This document shows, piece by piece, positions 1 to 10,479 of a stretch of DNA of 64,000 bases (its first letter is position 1; each line of letters begins with the position of its first letter). A program made the translations under genes and the position numbers. This stretch comes from Thinopyrum elongatum. Taxonomy: Eukaryota; Streptophyta; Magnoliopsida; Poales; Poaceae. The notes below the pieces were generated by a model. That model ran no database searches and was not told where the DNA came from. It saw only the letters and a program-made list of their open reading frames with translations. Location: positions 72,987,868-73,051,867 of the forward strand of contig CM022297.1 in assembly GCA_011799875.1 (NCBI GenBank), written 5' to 3'.

Positions 1-403
1 CGAAGATGAAGTTTTGGTGTATCACATCATACATGTGCCCTCCATACCAGGTGAGCTCCATGATTTCATGTCTCGGGAGGACATATAGGCAGCTATCGAA
101 GGGGACAAAGAGAAGTTGGCGCCGTACAACCTTGACTTGAAAAACATCACTGACCTACAAACCAGAATTCCTGTAGACGATTATGATAAAGAAACACCAT
201 CCCTATTCGACATAGCAAATTCTGTGCTCGGAACAAATCTTGAGAAGGGTGACGAGACGCTGGGATTAAGGTCGTCTGGATGGGAGAATTATCCCTTGAC
301 CTACGAGCGGATAAAATATGCTGCCCTCAATGCCTGTGTGAGTTTCGAGATAGCTGCAAGGTCAAAAGAGCTTGTTGCGAAGCCGTCTCCCACAGAAAAT
401 GAG

Positions 404-435
<32 letters not shown>

Positions 436-436
436 G
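1..436 (+). pseudogene. 3'-5' exonuclease-like (DEDD, WRN/RNase D type) gene fragment, broken
   Basis: The plus frame starting at base 2 reads as the C-terminal half of a plant 3'-5' exonuclease of the WRN-exonuclease/RNase D type (RNase H-like fold). Such enzymes remove nucleotides from nucleic acid 3' ends with two metal ions held by DEDD residues. Recognisable blocks are PSIPGELHDFMSRED, DKETPSLFDIANSVLGTNLE and GWENYPLTYERIKYAALNA. The last block is the Exo III motif (Y-x3-D). Its Asp is Asn here (codon AAT, 329-331), so catalysis should be lost. An in-frame TAG at 86-88 follows REDI, where a few residues also seem to be missing before the AAIEGD block. The reading frame ends in a lysine run coded by a GAA/AAG microsatellite. 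The 5' part lies left of the window. Family call by motif reading; pseudogene status is directly visible. Confidence 0.7.
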
Positions 437-494
437 AAGAAGAAGAAGAAGAAGAAGAAGAAGAAGAAAGAAGAAGAAGAAGAAGAAGAAGAAG
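401..494. repeat. (AAG)n trinucleotide microsatellite
   Basis: About 30 AAG/GAA units with two small interruptions, near 434 (TAG) and 468 (AAAG). It sits at the 3' end of the exonuclease pseudogene and creates artificial poly-Lys, poly-Leu and poly-Ser reading frames. Confidence 0.95.
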
Positions 495-732
495 CTGCAC
501 CAGCAGCAGGGCATTATAGATGGATGAACTATTTCCTCTCTTGCAAAAATTATATTTCCTCTCTGTGTACATTGATATAGATGAACTATTTCGCTGGTGT
601 GCATGTCTTTGGAACAAGTGTACTCTATGTACATTGATATAGGTCCGCTTGACTATAATGAACTATTTATCCGCCTAGTTTTCTCTACTACTACTCCTTG
701 TAGTGAGCGGTATGCAATGCATGTGTCAGTAG

Positions 733-1060
733 ACATGACAGCTTGTCCATGGAAGTTGAACTACGGTGACCATCACGTTTCTACCACTGCCACACACGAT
801 TCCCACGATGCCGCTCCAACCGACGGCACCACGTCCCCCGACGTGCGCCTCACCCCTCTCGGCCCCATCGCTCCTCTGCCTTTGTGTGCATGACATGCGG
901 GCCAGCTGAACTGCGGCAACCATCAAGTTTCTACCACAGCCACACGCGATTCCCACGACGCCACTCGAACCCATGACACCACACGTCCCCCGACCTACGC
1001 CTCACCCCTCTCGGTCCCACCGCCCCTCTGCTTTTATGAGAATGACATGTGGGCCAGCCG
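733..1060. repeat. Two-copy tandem duplication, about 155 bp unit
   Basis: The block with CATGACA, CCATCA-GTTTCTACCAC, CGATTCCCACGA and GCCTCACCCCTCTCGG at about 733-889 recurs at about 890-1045, and a third copy starts near 1040 (GACATGTGGGCCAGC). No gene is evident. Stretch 495-732 holds two copies of TGTACATTGATATAG and nothing else I can name. Confidence 0.75.
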
Positions 1061-1217
1061 CATTTAGGGTCCACATGTCATTGACTCAAAGGCAAGTGCA
1101 CTAAGCCGCTGAAGCTCAGTCCCATGGGCCCCGAGAGCGAAATGTAACTCCTGCGCCAGGCCTTGTGGTGCTCCCGCAGTACGAACATGTGCCAAACTCG
1201 GAATTTGTTTCTTACCA

Positions 1218-1440
1218 CTACCAATGTGTTGGCCCGTGCATTGTAATGGATCCAAAGTAGTAGAATAATACTTGTTCACAAACTTGAAATATAAACACTC
1301 TAGTTTTGATATACATATATCAGTAAAAATAAATTATGCTTCGCTGAAGACATATTCCTCGGGCTGTTTTGATGAGGTGAGGGGTGGATGTGGCTGGTTT
1401 CAAGATAATAATAGATTTTTAAAACATTGGAGCAGATTTT
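1218..1440 (+). mobile_element. Degraded end of a DNA-type element related to 12230-12440
   Basis: Starts CTACCAATGTGTTGGCCCGTG and continues with GGATCCAAAGTAG, CACAAACTTGAAA, TTTTGATATACATAT and GGCTGTTTTGATGAGGTGAG, in the same order as the left end of the 12230-16019 element. I find no opposite end nearby, so this is a partial copy. The stretch 1441-1790 to its right holds no recognisable feature. Confidence 0.55.
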
Positions 1441-1789
1441 TTTCTAACATTTTGCAGCGTGGCACGGCATCCGGTGCACCTAAGCGTCTGGAAAAAAAAG
1501 TGGAGTGCACTCTAAAAATATTTGCATGCTCCCATTTAGTGGAGTGCACCCTAAACACATTATCTATTTATTTTTCTCTAGTCTTTCCTAGCCATGCAAC
1601 CAAGCCACATAAGCTAGTCATGCATGCAATCCATAAATTGCAATATACTCCAGCATGCAATGCCGCCACATCATCTATTTATGCCTGTTAGTCATAGGTT
1701 GTTTTTTGCATTAGTCTTGATCCTTCACAGTTTGGTAGAGGTATGATTAATCCAAATATTAATGTTCCATAAAACTAAACTCCAAATGT

Positions 1790-2830
1790 CCGCCGGAGCC
1801 GAGGCAGAGGACGTACGACGGGGGTGGTGGAGGCGTCTTCGTAAGAGGAGGAGAGCTCGAAGGATAATCTTGCACGTCCGCCGCCACCTGCATATCTATG
1901 CGGGACTCCTCGAGTGCCCACTGGAACTCGCGCTCCTCCAGGGAGCGGCAGAGTCATGAGATTTTCCTAAACCACGATGGGCACCATGCAGTACTCCTCG
2001 TAGCCGGGGGCGCGGTGCTCGCGTCCCGACTCCTGGGGTACTGTCTGGAGCACGCGCTCAACCACCTCGTGAGCCGTGAGGATGCCATGCTCGCGGCCGT
2101 GCTGTTGGAGCACACGCTCGTGCGCCTGAGTGGCGAGGTTGCGATGTTCGCGGGCATGCTGCCGGAGCACGCGCTCATCCACGTCGAGAGCGGCGACGAT
2201 GCGATGTTCGCGGGCGGCAATGATGCGATGCTCGCGGGCATGCTGCTGGAGAACGTGCTCGTCCATATTGTGAGTGGCGAGGATGCGATGTTCGTGGACG
2301 TGCTACCGAAGCACGCGCTCGTGCACGTCGAGAGCGGCGACGATGTGATGTTCGTGGGCGTGCTCTCGACGATGCGATGCTCGCGGGCATGCTACTAGAG
2401 AACGCGCTCGTCCACATTGTGAGTGGCGAGGACGCGATGCACCTCCTCATGGTCGACCAGGGCGTGCTGCTGGAGCATAGCTACCCCTCGTGGCCGACGA
2501 GGGCGAGCCGCTGGATCACACTGTCCTCCGCATGGACAGTCAGCGCGCTCTACTCGCGGCTGTAGAGGGCGTGCTCCACCTCGGCGATGTCGGAGCCTCC
2601 GTCCTCTTCCCAGGCCGCGGCATCGTCCACTTTGGCAACGGCTGCGTGCTCCGGTGGGTGTTGGGTCCGTATGGGAGCTTCGAGCTATAGTACCAGTGGG
2701 GCGGGGGGTGAGAAAAATAGAATCGGAAGTAGCACAATATGTTGGAACGTGTCGGAGGAAGGCTGGCGGGAGCAGTACAACAAACATCACATGCGCACCA
2801 TATTTTGAGAAGGGTTTAATGTAATTTGTG
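1790..2830 (-). pseudogene. GC-rich gene remnant of unknown function with repeat-coded C-terminus
   Basis: On the minus strand, open stretches from about 2690 leftward read as ordinary protein (for example VEHALYSREYSALTVHAEDS) and then, after frame changes, as a degenerate ~20-residue repeat of the type ERVLQQHAREHR. Frames shift at least twice (near 2460 and 2390) and stops occur, so this is not an intact gene. The plus strand also has a long open frame through the same repeat (1898-2398) because the repeat length is near a multiple of three. I do not recognise a family. Strand choice is inference from composition. Confidence 0.3.
2060..2440. repeat. GC-rich minisatellite, about 60-bp unit
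   Basis: Repeated blocks of GATGCGATGTTCGCGGGC plus GAGCACGCGCTCGTCCAC recur about every 55-70 bp from 2080 to 2430, with many substitutions and unit-length changes. It underlies the coding-like repeat noted for the overlapping gene remnant. Confidence 0.7.
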
Positions 2831-3089
2831 TGAAATGGGTCTGTGTGGATGTACGAGTAGTACATCCATATCATTGACATTCATGCACGCAACAAACATT
2901 TGTGTGCACGATTTCACCCTATTTTCATTTTCTGTTTGGGAGTGGATTTGATTTTTGTAATCGGAGCTCATTTTTGTAGTTGGTTTCAATTTAGACTATG
3001 CATGTATTATTGCGAGAGATAGATATAGAGAAAATATTTGTGTGACAAAGAGGGGGGGCGGGGCAGCGATACCTAACGAGAGAGGGGCA

Positions 3090-3545
3090 TATGCGTGTTC
3101 AAAAGACGGTGTGTGTCGTAGAGAGAGGAGTGTCTGAAAGGGAGAGAGAGGGTGTGTGCGTGTGTGTGTTAGAGAGAGAGAGAGAGAGAGAGAGAGGTGC
3201 GTGTAATGTCGGGATCGACAAGGTTATGAGGTTGCGGATATGGGAGAGCGATAGTGTGTGTGCGATGAAGGGACACACAGACAGCGTCTGTTTCCATGTG
3301 AGAGAGCTGGATAGACCTCGACAACACGGCTGGCTAGGGGTGGAAGCTTATGTGTGGTATAAAGAGATAGTAGAGAGAAAGATGAATGCTTGTTTGTTCC
3401 AAGGAGACCTAACTACATAGATGGGGGTAGCAAGAAGAAGAGAATGGCAGTGTGCCTTTTAGTCATGGGATGGAAGAGAGACCAAGAGACACGCATCATG
3501 TGGAGAGGTGTGTGTGTGTGTGTGTGTGTGTTTTGAGAGAGAGAG
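3090..3545. repeat. GA- and GT-rich simple sequence
   Basis: Contains (GA)n at about 3171-3196 and (GT)n at about 3510-3531 in a purine-rich surround, resembling the larger GT/GA tract at 16245-17180. Flanking stretches 2880-3090 and 3545-4070 show no gene or element that I can identify. Confidence 0.8.
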
Positions 3546-4072
3546 GGAGGCGTGGACCTGAATAATGAGATGGGTGCTCATGTGTATGTTATAGGGAAGG
3601 AATTGTCTAGGTGGTAGTCTTATGATGGCGACCCAATCTTTCAATGAGAGTGGGGATAAGTATCGATTTGGTGGATTTTGACATAGACAATCCAGCTATA
3701 TCGTACCCGGTGATACAGATCGACAATCGCTCCTAAACAAATCTTCGATGGACGATGATCTTATCATATGCACAAAATCAACCTGAATAACGAGATGGAG
3801 TTCCTCCAAGCAACCGAAGAACCGGTTAGAACTAAGATAATGCAATCGTAATTGCCAATATGAATCAATTAAGGATAATGGTGGGGTTGCTGGTACTGAA
3901 CAAAAGGCGGTAGTCCTACACACACCCCACAAATGCAAATTATAGCAAAGCAAAACAATGTGTACACAACAACGCGAGTTCTAACCTAGAAAAAGGGTAG
4001 TAGACTTATTTATATCTATAGACTATATAAGTATATTTTTTATTTGTATAGTTATATCTATATCTATTCCAC

Positions 4073-4320
4073 TCCCTCCATTTTTAATTTACTCTGCACA
4101 TATATAGCTTTGACTGCAGCCAAATTTTATAAAGCTTGACCAAATTTGGTGAAACCAATATGAACATTTACACTAACAAATTTACACGATGTGGAAATAA
4201 ACACAATGATGAATCAAATGATATATATTTGGTGGTGTATATGTTAATACTTTTTCCCACAAGTTGTTGAAAGTATACAAAGTTTGACTTTAGAGAATCC
4301 CAATATGTAGTATTATGTAT
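4073..4320 (+). mobile_element. Stowaway-like MITE remnant
   Basis: Begins CACTCCCTCCATTTTTAATT, the typical Stowaway (Tc1/mariner) terminal sequence. It has the usual internal stretch CTTTGACTGCAGCCAAATTT and the inverted-sense AAAGTTTGACTTTAGAGA near the other end. The right terminal repeat is decayed (no clear GGGAG), so the right edge is approximate. Confidence 0.5.
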
Positions 4321-4398
4321 AGTGGTAGTAGTACGTACCTAGTTCTTCCCCTTTTTTGTTCCTACGATGATGTGCCGTGCACGTACCTAGTTGTATAG

Positions 4399-4400
4399 TG

Positions 4401-4460
<60 letters not shown>
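4399..4460. repeat. (GTA)n trinucleotide microsatellite
   Basis: About 20 perfect GTA/TAG units. The remaining sequence up to the GCGGG target site of element A holds nothing I recognise. Confidence 0.95.
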
Positions 4461-4567
4461 CGGAGTGCTCCTACTCTATCAACGAGTCCCATCTAACACC
4501 AAATTTCTTGGCTTCCGTGCTACAGCTAGATCTTCCCCTCCTCGTTTCTATTTTCCAACGCGGCGGG

Positions 4568-6207
4568 TGATTCGTCTCCAGCGTATCTATAATTTTTTAT
4601 TGTTCCATGCTATTATATTATCATTCTTGGATGTTTTACAATCATTTTATAGCAACTTTATATCATTTTTAGGGACTAACCTATTGACATAGTGCCAGTG
4701 CCAGTTGTTGTTTTTTGCTTGTTTTTTACATCGCAGAAAATCAATACCAAACGGAGTCCAAACGCAGCGAAACTTTTTGAAGATTTTTTCTGGACCAAAA
4801 GACACCCAGTGGGCCAAAGAAGTACCAGAGGGGAGCTCCGAGGAGAGCACAACCCACCACGGCGCGCCAGGGAGCCCAGCCGCGCCCAGGTGGGTTGTGC
4901 CCACCTCGGTGGCCTCCCGCACCGCCTCTTCGCCCTATAAATGGCCAAATATTCCAAAAACCCTCGGGGTAACCCTAGATCAGAAGTTCCGCTGCCGCAA
5001 GCCTCTGTATCCACGAAAAACCAATCTAGACCCCGTTCCGGCACCCTGCCGGATGGGGAAATCTTCATCGGTGGCCATCTTCATCATCCCGTCGGCCACC
5101 ATGATGAGGAGGGAGTAGTCCACCCTCAGGGCTGAGGGTTTGTACCAGTAGCTATGTGTTTAATCTCTCTCTCGTGTTCTTGAGATGTCACGATCTTGAT
5201 GTATCGCGGGCTTTGTTAATATAGTTGGATCATATGGGGTTTTCCCCTCTCTATCTTGTTGTGATGAATTGAGTTTTCCATTTGAGATTTTGTTTTTTTA
5301 TCGGATTGAATACTTTTATGGATTTGAGAGAACATGATCTATGTCTTGGCACTCAACTCGCGGATTCCCAAGGTGACATTGGGGTAATCTATGCATAGGG
5401 GTTGGTGCACTTTTTCGTCCTTGTTTCTCTGGTAGAAATCTTGGGGCACTCTTTGAGGTTCTTTGTGTTGGATTGAGTATTATGAATCTGAAATTGTTTG
5501 ATGCATATCGTATAATCAACTCACAGATACTCGCGGTGACATTGGAGTATCTAGGTGACATTAGAGTTGGTTGATGTGTATCATATGGTGTTATTTTAGT
5601 ATGAACTCTTGGTTAGATCGATCGGAAAGAATAGCTTGGTGTTATTTTAGTACGAACTCTAGGATAGATTGATCAGAAAGAATAGTTTTGAGGTGGTTCC
5701 GTACCCTACAAACAATTTCTTCTTATGTTCTCCACTAGATAAGAACTTTGGAGTGATTCTTCATCACGCGTTGAGGGATGGTTATATGATCCAATTAGAT
5801 TAGCATTGTTGAGAGATTGCACTAGCGAAAGTACGGACCCTAGGCCTCATTTTCAAGCATTGCAATACCGTTTATGCTCCGTTTTATCAATTGCTACCTT
5901 GCTGTTTTTTATTGTTCCTATTACAAAAATCAATATCTACTATCATTACTACGCTTGTATCACCATCTTTTCGCCGAACTAGTGCACCTATACAAATTAC
6001 CATTGTTTTTGGTGTGTTGGGGACACAAGAGAATTTTTGTTATTTGGTTGCAGGGTAGTTTGAGAGAGACTATCTTCATCCTACGCCTCCCACGGATTGA
6101 TAAACCTTAGGTCATCCACTTGAGGGAAAATTGCTACTGTCCTACAAAATTCTGCGCCTGGAGGCCCAACACGAGTCTACAAGAATAAAGTTGCGTAGTA
6201 GACATCA
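4568..6207 (+). repeat. 5' LTR of element A
   Basis: About 1640 bp, starting TGATTCGTCTCCAGCG (one change from the 3' copy's TGATACGTCTCCAACG) and ending GACATCA. A TATA-like CCCTATAAAT at about 4932-4941 precedes CCCTAGATC and may mark the transcription start. Many short ORFs within it are not genes. Confidence 0.92.
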
Positions 6208-6217
6208 AGCTCTTTTC

Positions 6218-6235
6218 TGGCGCCGTTGCCGGGGA
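6218..6235 (+). other. Primer binding site of element A (tRNA-Asp)
   Basis: TGGCGCCGTTGCCGGGGA lies 10 bp after the LTR end and is complementary to the 3' end of plant tRNA-Asp, the primer for minus-strand DNA synthesis. The same site occurs in element B at 43343-43360. Confidence 0.9.
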
Positions 6236-6334
6236 GGTGAGTGCTTGAAGGTATATCTTTAGATCTTGCAACCGAAACTTTCAGTTTCTTGTTTTATCAC
6301 TAGTTTGGTTTATAAAAAGGAAACTACAAAAAAA

Positions 6335-7243
6335 ATGGAATTGAGGTTGCATCATATTATTCATCTCTATAATGTCTTTCGTGAACATGATGGAAAGGAA
6401 AATTGTGCTCAATTGATAGAAGAAGAAATCTATAAAATGTTTGACAAAAAATCTTTGAATGATGAGCATGATTGCAATGTTGTTGGTATGAATTCTTTGA
6501 ATATCCATGATGCTAATGATATGCAAAGCTACAAGCTTGGGGATGCTATGTTTGATGAAGATGATATTTTTAGTCCCCCAAGTTTTGATGTGCAAATATG
6601 TTATAATGGTAGAATGCCTCCTATTTATGACAATTATATTGATGAAAGTGGGTTTGGAAGAGTGTCAACTCTAGGTACTAATGATACCACTATTTTGGAG
6701 GGTGTTGAATCTTATTGTGATAATTATGAAAGTGGATTTGGAGAGGTCATGACTTTATTTAGTGATGAATCCACTATTTTGGAAGAGGTTTCAATTGATC
6801 ATGACAACAAAGTTGCTATCTATGATAATTATGGTGATGACATGTCTGATATAAAGAATAATGATAACCATGAAACTTGTCATCATAATTTCAATGTTCA
6901 ATTTGATTATGTCAATCAAGTAGCACATGATAGTTATTTTGTTGAATTTGCTCCCACTACTATTGATGAGAATAAATTTGCTTGTGTGGAGAGTAAGAAT
7001 ATTTTTATGCTTGTGGATCATGAAAATAATGCTTTATGTGATGGCTATATTGTTGAATTCATTCATGATGCTACTAAAAATTATTATGAGAGAGGAACAT
7101 ATGCTTGTAGGCTTCTCACTAATACCAAGTTTCCTCTCTATGTGTTGAAAATCATGAAGTTTTGCTTGTTTTGCCTTCCTATGCTAGTTGATTCTTGTTC
7201 CCATAAATTGTTTGCTCACAAAATCCCTATGCATAGGAAGTGA
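6335..7243 (+). CDS. Acidic ORF of non-autonomous retrotransposon A, unknown function
   Basis: A 302-residue frame begins at the first in-frame ATG after the primer site and runs to TGA (7241-7243). The product is rich in Asp, Asn and Glu and has no zinc knuckle, protease or polymerase motif. Two imperfect repeats of about 35 residues (around YDNYIDESGFGRVSTLG and SYCDNYESGFGEVMTLF, each followed by a TILEEV/TILEGV turn) occupy roughly residues 110-175. The C-terminus is hydrophobic and Cys-containing (CLFCLPMLVDSCSHKLF), possibly a membrane segment. The undisturbed frame in an element that lacks gag-pol suggests it was maintained until recently. It might be a highly diverged gag-like protein; that is inference. 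Element B has no equivalent ORF. Confidence 0.6.
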   Translation: MELRLHHIIHLYNVFREHDGKENCAQLIEEEIYKMFDKKSLNDEHDCNVVGMNSLNIHDANDMQSYKLGDAMFDEDDIFSPPSFDVQICYNGRMPPIYDNYIDESGFGRVSTLGTNDTTILEGVESYCDNYESGFGEVMTLFSDESTILEEVSIDHDNKVAIYDNYGDDMSDIKNNDNHETCHHNFNVQFDYVNQVAHDSYFVEFAPTTIDENKFACVESKNIFMLVDHENNALCDGYIVEFIHDATKNYYERGTYACRLLTNTKFPLYVLKIMKFCLFCLPMLVDSCSHKLFAHKIPMHRK

Positions 7244-10200
7244 GTTAGACTTAAATGTGCTAGTTATATGCTTCATGATGCTCTCTTTATGTTTCAATTC
7301 TTATCTTTTATGCGAGCATCATTGAAATCATCATGCCTAGCTAAAAGGCATTAAAGAAAAGCGCTTGTTGGGAGACAACCCAACACTTTTACCTACTGTT
7401 TTTGTGTGTTCACATGATTAGGCTACTGTAGTAATCATGTTTTATAACTTTTGTTTCAATAAAGTGCCAAGTAAAGCCTTTGGGATAGTGTGGATGATAG
7501 TTGACTTGATTCTGTGCAAAAACAGAAACTTTTGCGTCCAGTGCAGAAATTCCTGTATTTTACTGGAAAGTGGAAAAATTCTGAATGTTTTACAGTGGAT
7601 GGGTATACAAATTTCCTACGTTGTCCTAATTTTTCAGAATTTCTGGAGTTACAGAAGTATGACCTTAATTCAGATCTTTACGTACTGTTCTTATTTTGAC
7701 AGATTCTGTTTGCAATGTATAGTTTGCTTGTTTTATGGTTTCTATGGCTTATATTGCTTAATATAAATTGTGGAAATTGTATAGTACAGTAGGCATTGTG
7801 TGATAACAATTATGAATCTTGTCTTTGACAGTACCCAAGTGAATGATTTGTTTTATCATACTAATCCATCTCACGAAGTTCCGTTAAGTTTTGTGTGATT
7901 GAAGTTTTCAAGTTTTGGGTGAGATATCGATATAAGGAGAACAAGGAGTGACAAGAACCTAATCTTGGGGATGCCCAAGGAACCCCAAGGTAATATTCAA
8001 GGAAGATCCAAGCAACTAAGCATGGGGATGCCCCGGAAGGCATCCCCTCTTTTGTCGTCAACATTATCGGTAACCTCACTTGGAGCTATATTTTCATTCA
8101 TCACATGATATGAGTTTTGCTTGGAGAGTCATTTTATTTTACTAGTATTTGCTTTATGTTATTTATAATAATGTTTTTCATCTTTTATTTCAATAAAAGT
8201 GGCAAGGATAGCCTTCACCATGCTTATTTTGCAACTATATGAGTTGCTGTTTCAAAACAGAAAGTTTATCGCTGTTTAAAAAATTCTCCAGAAAAGTCAG
8301 AATGTGATAAAATGTTGAAAAAAAATTCACCATAAGATATGATAAGTTTTATACAGTGTGGTAAATTTTCAGAATTTTTGGAGTTAGGAAAGTATGAGTA
8401 CAATTGCACTCCTTACAGACTGTCCTGTTTAGACAGATTGCTGTTATGTTCGCATTGTTTGCATATGTTTGCTTGTTTAATGATTCTATTTGAGGATAGG
8501 AGTATTAAATATAAATAGGCATTTAGTATGCAATGTTGAATAATAATTTTAGTGATTTGCTACAGTAGAGAATGATAAGGTTTTTGCATTGATTTACACT
8601 AACTTATCTCACGAGTTCTTGTTGAGTCTTGTGTGGATGAAGTTTTTAAGATTTAGGGAAACCGTGATATAAAAGGAATTAAGGAGACACAAAAGCTCAA
8701 GCTTGGGATGACCAAGGCACCCCAAGATAATATTCCAAGAAGTTTCAAGCATCTAAGCTTGGGGATGCCCCGGTAGGCATCCCACCTTTCTTCTTCAACA
8801 ATTATCGGTTAGTATCGGTTTATCCTAAGTTTTTGCTTCTTCACATGAGTTGTACTAATCTTGGAATGTCATTTAATTTTTGTTTTGCTTGATGTTTTAA
8901 TAAAATACTTAGATCTGAAAGTTTTAAGTAAGAGAGAGTCCTCAATTAGCTACCCATTTACTTAACTACTCATTTGATCTTCACTTGTATCTTTTTGGAG
9001 TAGTTTGTCATTTGCTCTAGTGCTTCACTTATATCTTTTTGAGCACGGTGTGCTTTTATTATTTTTGAAGAAATTCTCTCATGCTTCAGTTATATTATTT
9101 TGAGAGACAAAAATTTTTATGCTCATGTTCTTCACTTAAATTTATTTGAGCTTGTCAAAAGCAATTGCAATATATGAAACTAGTCCCAAAGTGATAGATA
9201 TTCAAGAGGGATATAACAAAAACTTTCATGAAGATCATTGGACAAAATAACTTGATTCTTTGTAATAGTTTTGAGATATGATGATAGTGATATGTGAGTC
9301 ATGTTGGTGAGTAATAATGCTTTAGTAAGAATATTGGTGTTAAGGCTTGCGATTCCCTATGCAAGCACGAAAGTCAATAATTATGCAATGAAATTACATC
9401 CTACTTGTGGTGCATTATTTGGTGTTAGTTATGCTCAATGCTCGTTTATGTGAATTTTTGTTTCTTGGTTGGTTGCTTCTCAATATATTTGCTAGCCTCC
9501 ATTTGTACTAAGTGGGAATACTACTTGTGCATCCAAATTCTTAAACCCAAAGTTGTGCCAAATGAGTCCACCATACCTACCTATATGCAGTAATTCCATG
9601 CCGTTCTAAGCAAATTTGTATGTGCCATCTCCAATTTTCAAAATAATTTCCTTTTTGTGTGCTCGTACCGCTCATGAAATGGTAGGGGGTGACTGATATT
9701 TTTCCATGCTAGATGTGTTATTATCAAGATGAGTGTTTATTCACTTGTCATTGCACGAGAATACGGCAAAGGTAACAGGGATGCCCAGTCCCGAAATTAA
9801 AAATGAATTTACTTTATGTTGTCAAATAATAATTCCTTGGAAAGTGTTGGTATGGACGGTACCCGTGGATACGGCTAGCCGTGGAATGTGAAAGAATGGT
9901 GAAAAAAGGAATAAACTTTATTTTCTGTTTGGGAACCGCCTATGATATATCTAGCATGGAAAGTATTGGGAACTACTCGATCATTTTCGTTGACAGGAAA
10001 AGCATGCCACCCAAAATGTTTCTATCTCTCTTTTTCGCTTTGAGCTCTGGCACCTCTACAAATCCCTACTTCCCTCTGCGAATGGCCTATCTATATACTT
10101 TATGCATTTTTTATTTTTATTTGAGTCTCCATCTTCTCTTATAAAGCACCAACTAAGGGGCACTATGATCGTACTTGAGGATTGGATGTAGCTAATATGA

Positions 10201-10465
10201 GAGTGTGTTTCATGAATGGATCAATGATTGAGCATGATGGGCTAGGGATAGCTTTCTTTAGTGTTGATATTTTGAAAGACATGGTTGCTTGTTGATATGC
10301 TTGAGTATTGAAATCTTCATGTCAAAACTAGACTATTGGTTTGAACCATATAAAAGTCCATGTCCATGCTACAAAAGAAAAGAATATGAGATGAACATGT
10401 TAGGTAGCATTCCACATCAAAAATTCTGTTTTTATCATTTACCTACTCGAGGACAAGCAGGAATT
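7244..10465 (+). other. Noncoding interior of element A with two diverged tandem blocks
   Basis: No long ORF. Two related blocks of about 740 bp start near 7438 and 8175 (TTTCAATAAA) and each ends in a pair of polypurine-like motifs 57-58 bp apart, AAGCTTGGGGATGCC or close variants (7960 and 8018; 8699 and 8756). The second motif of each pair folds into a hairpin: stem GGGGATGCC/GGCATCCCC at 8024-8047 and GGGATGCC/GGCATCCC at 8762-8783. The part 9500-9890 aligns by eye with element B at 46080-46440. Confidence 0.7.
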
Positions 10466-10479
10466 AAGCTTGGGGATGC
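10466..10479 (+). other. Polypurine-like tract of element A
   Basis: AAGCTTGGGGATGC abuts the 3' LTR start (TGATACG at 10480), the position for plus-strand priming. The same motif is repeated inside the element. Confidence 0.7.

Noticed and set aside
327..634. Minus-strand ORFs with long Leu or Ser runs
   Set aside because: They are translations of the GAA/TTC microsatellite and have no other protein-like content.
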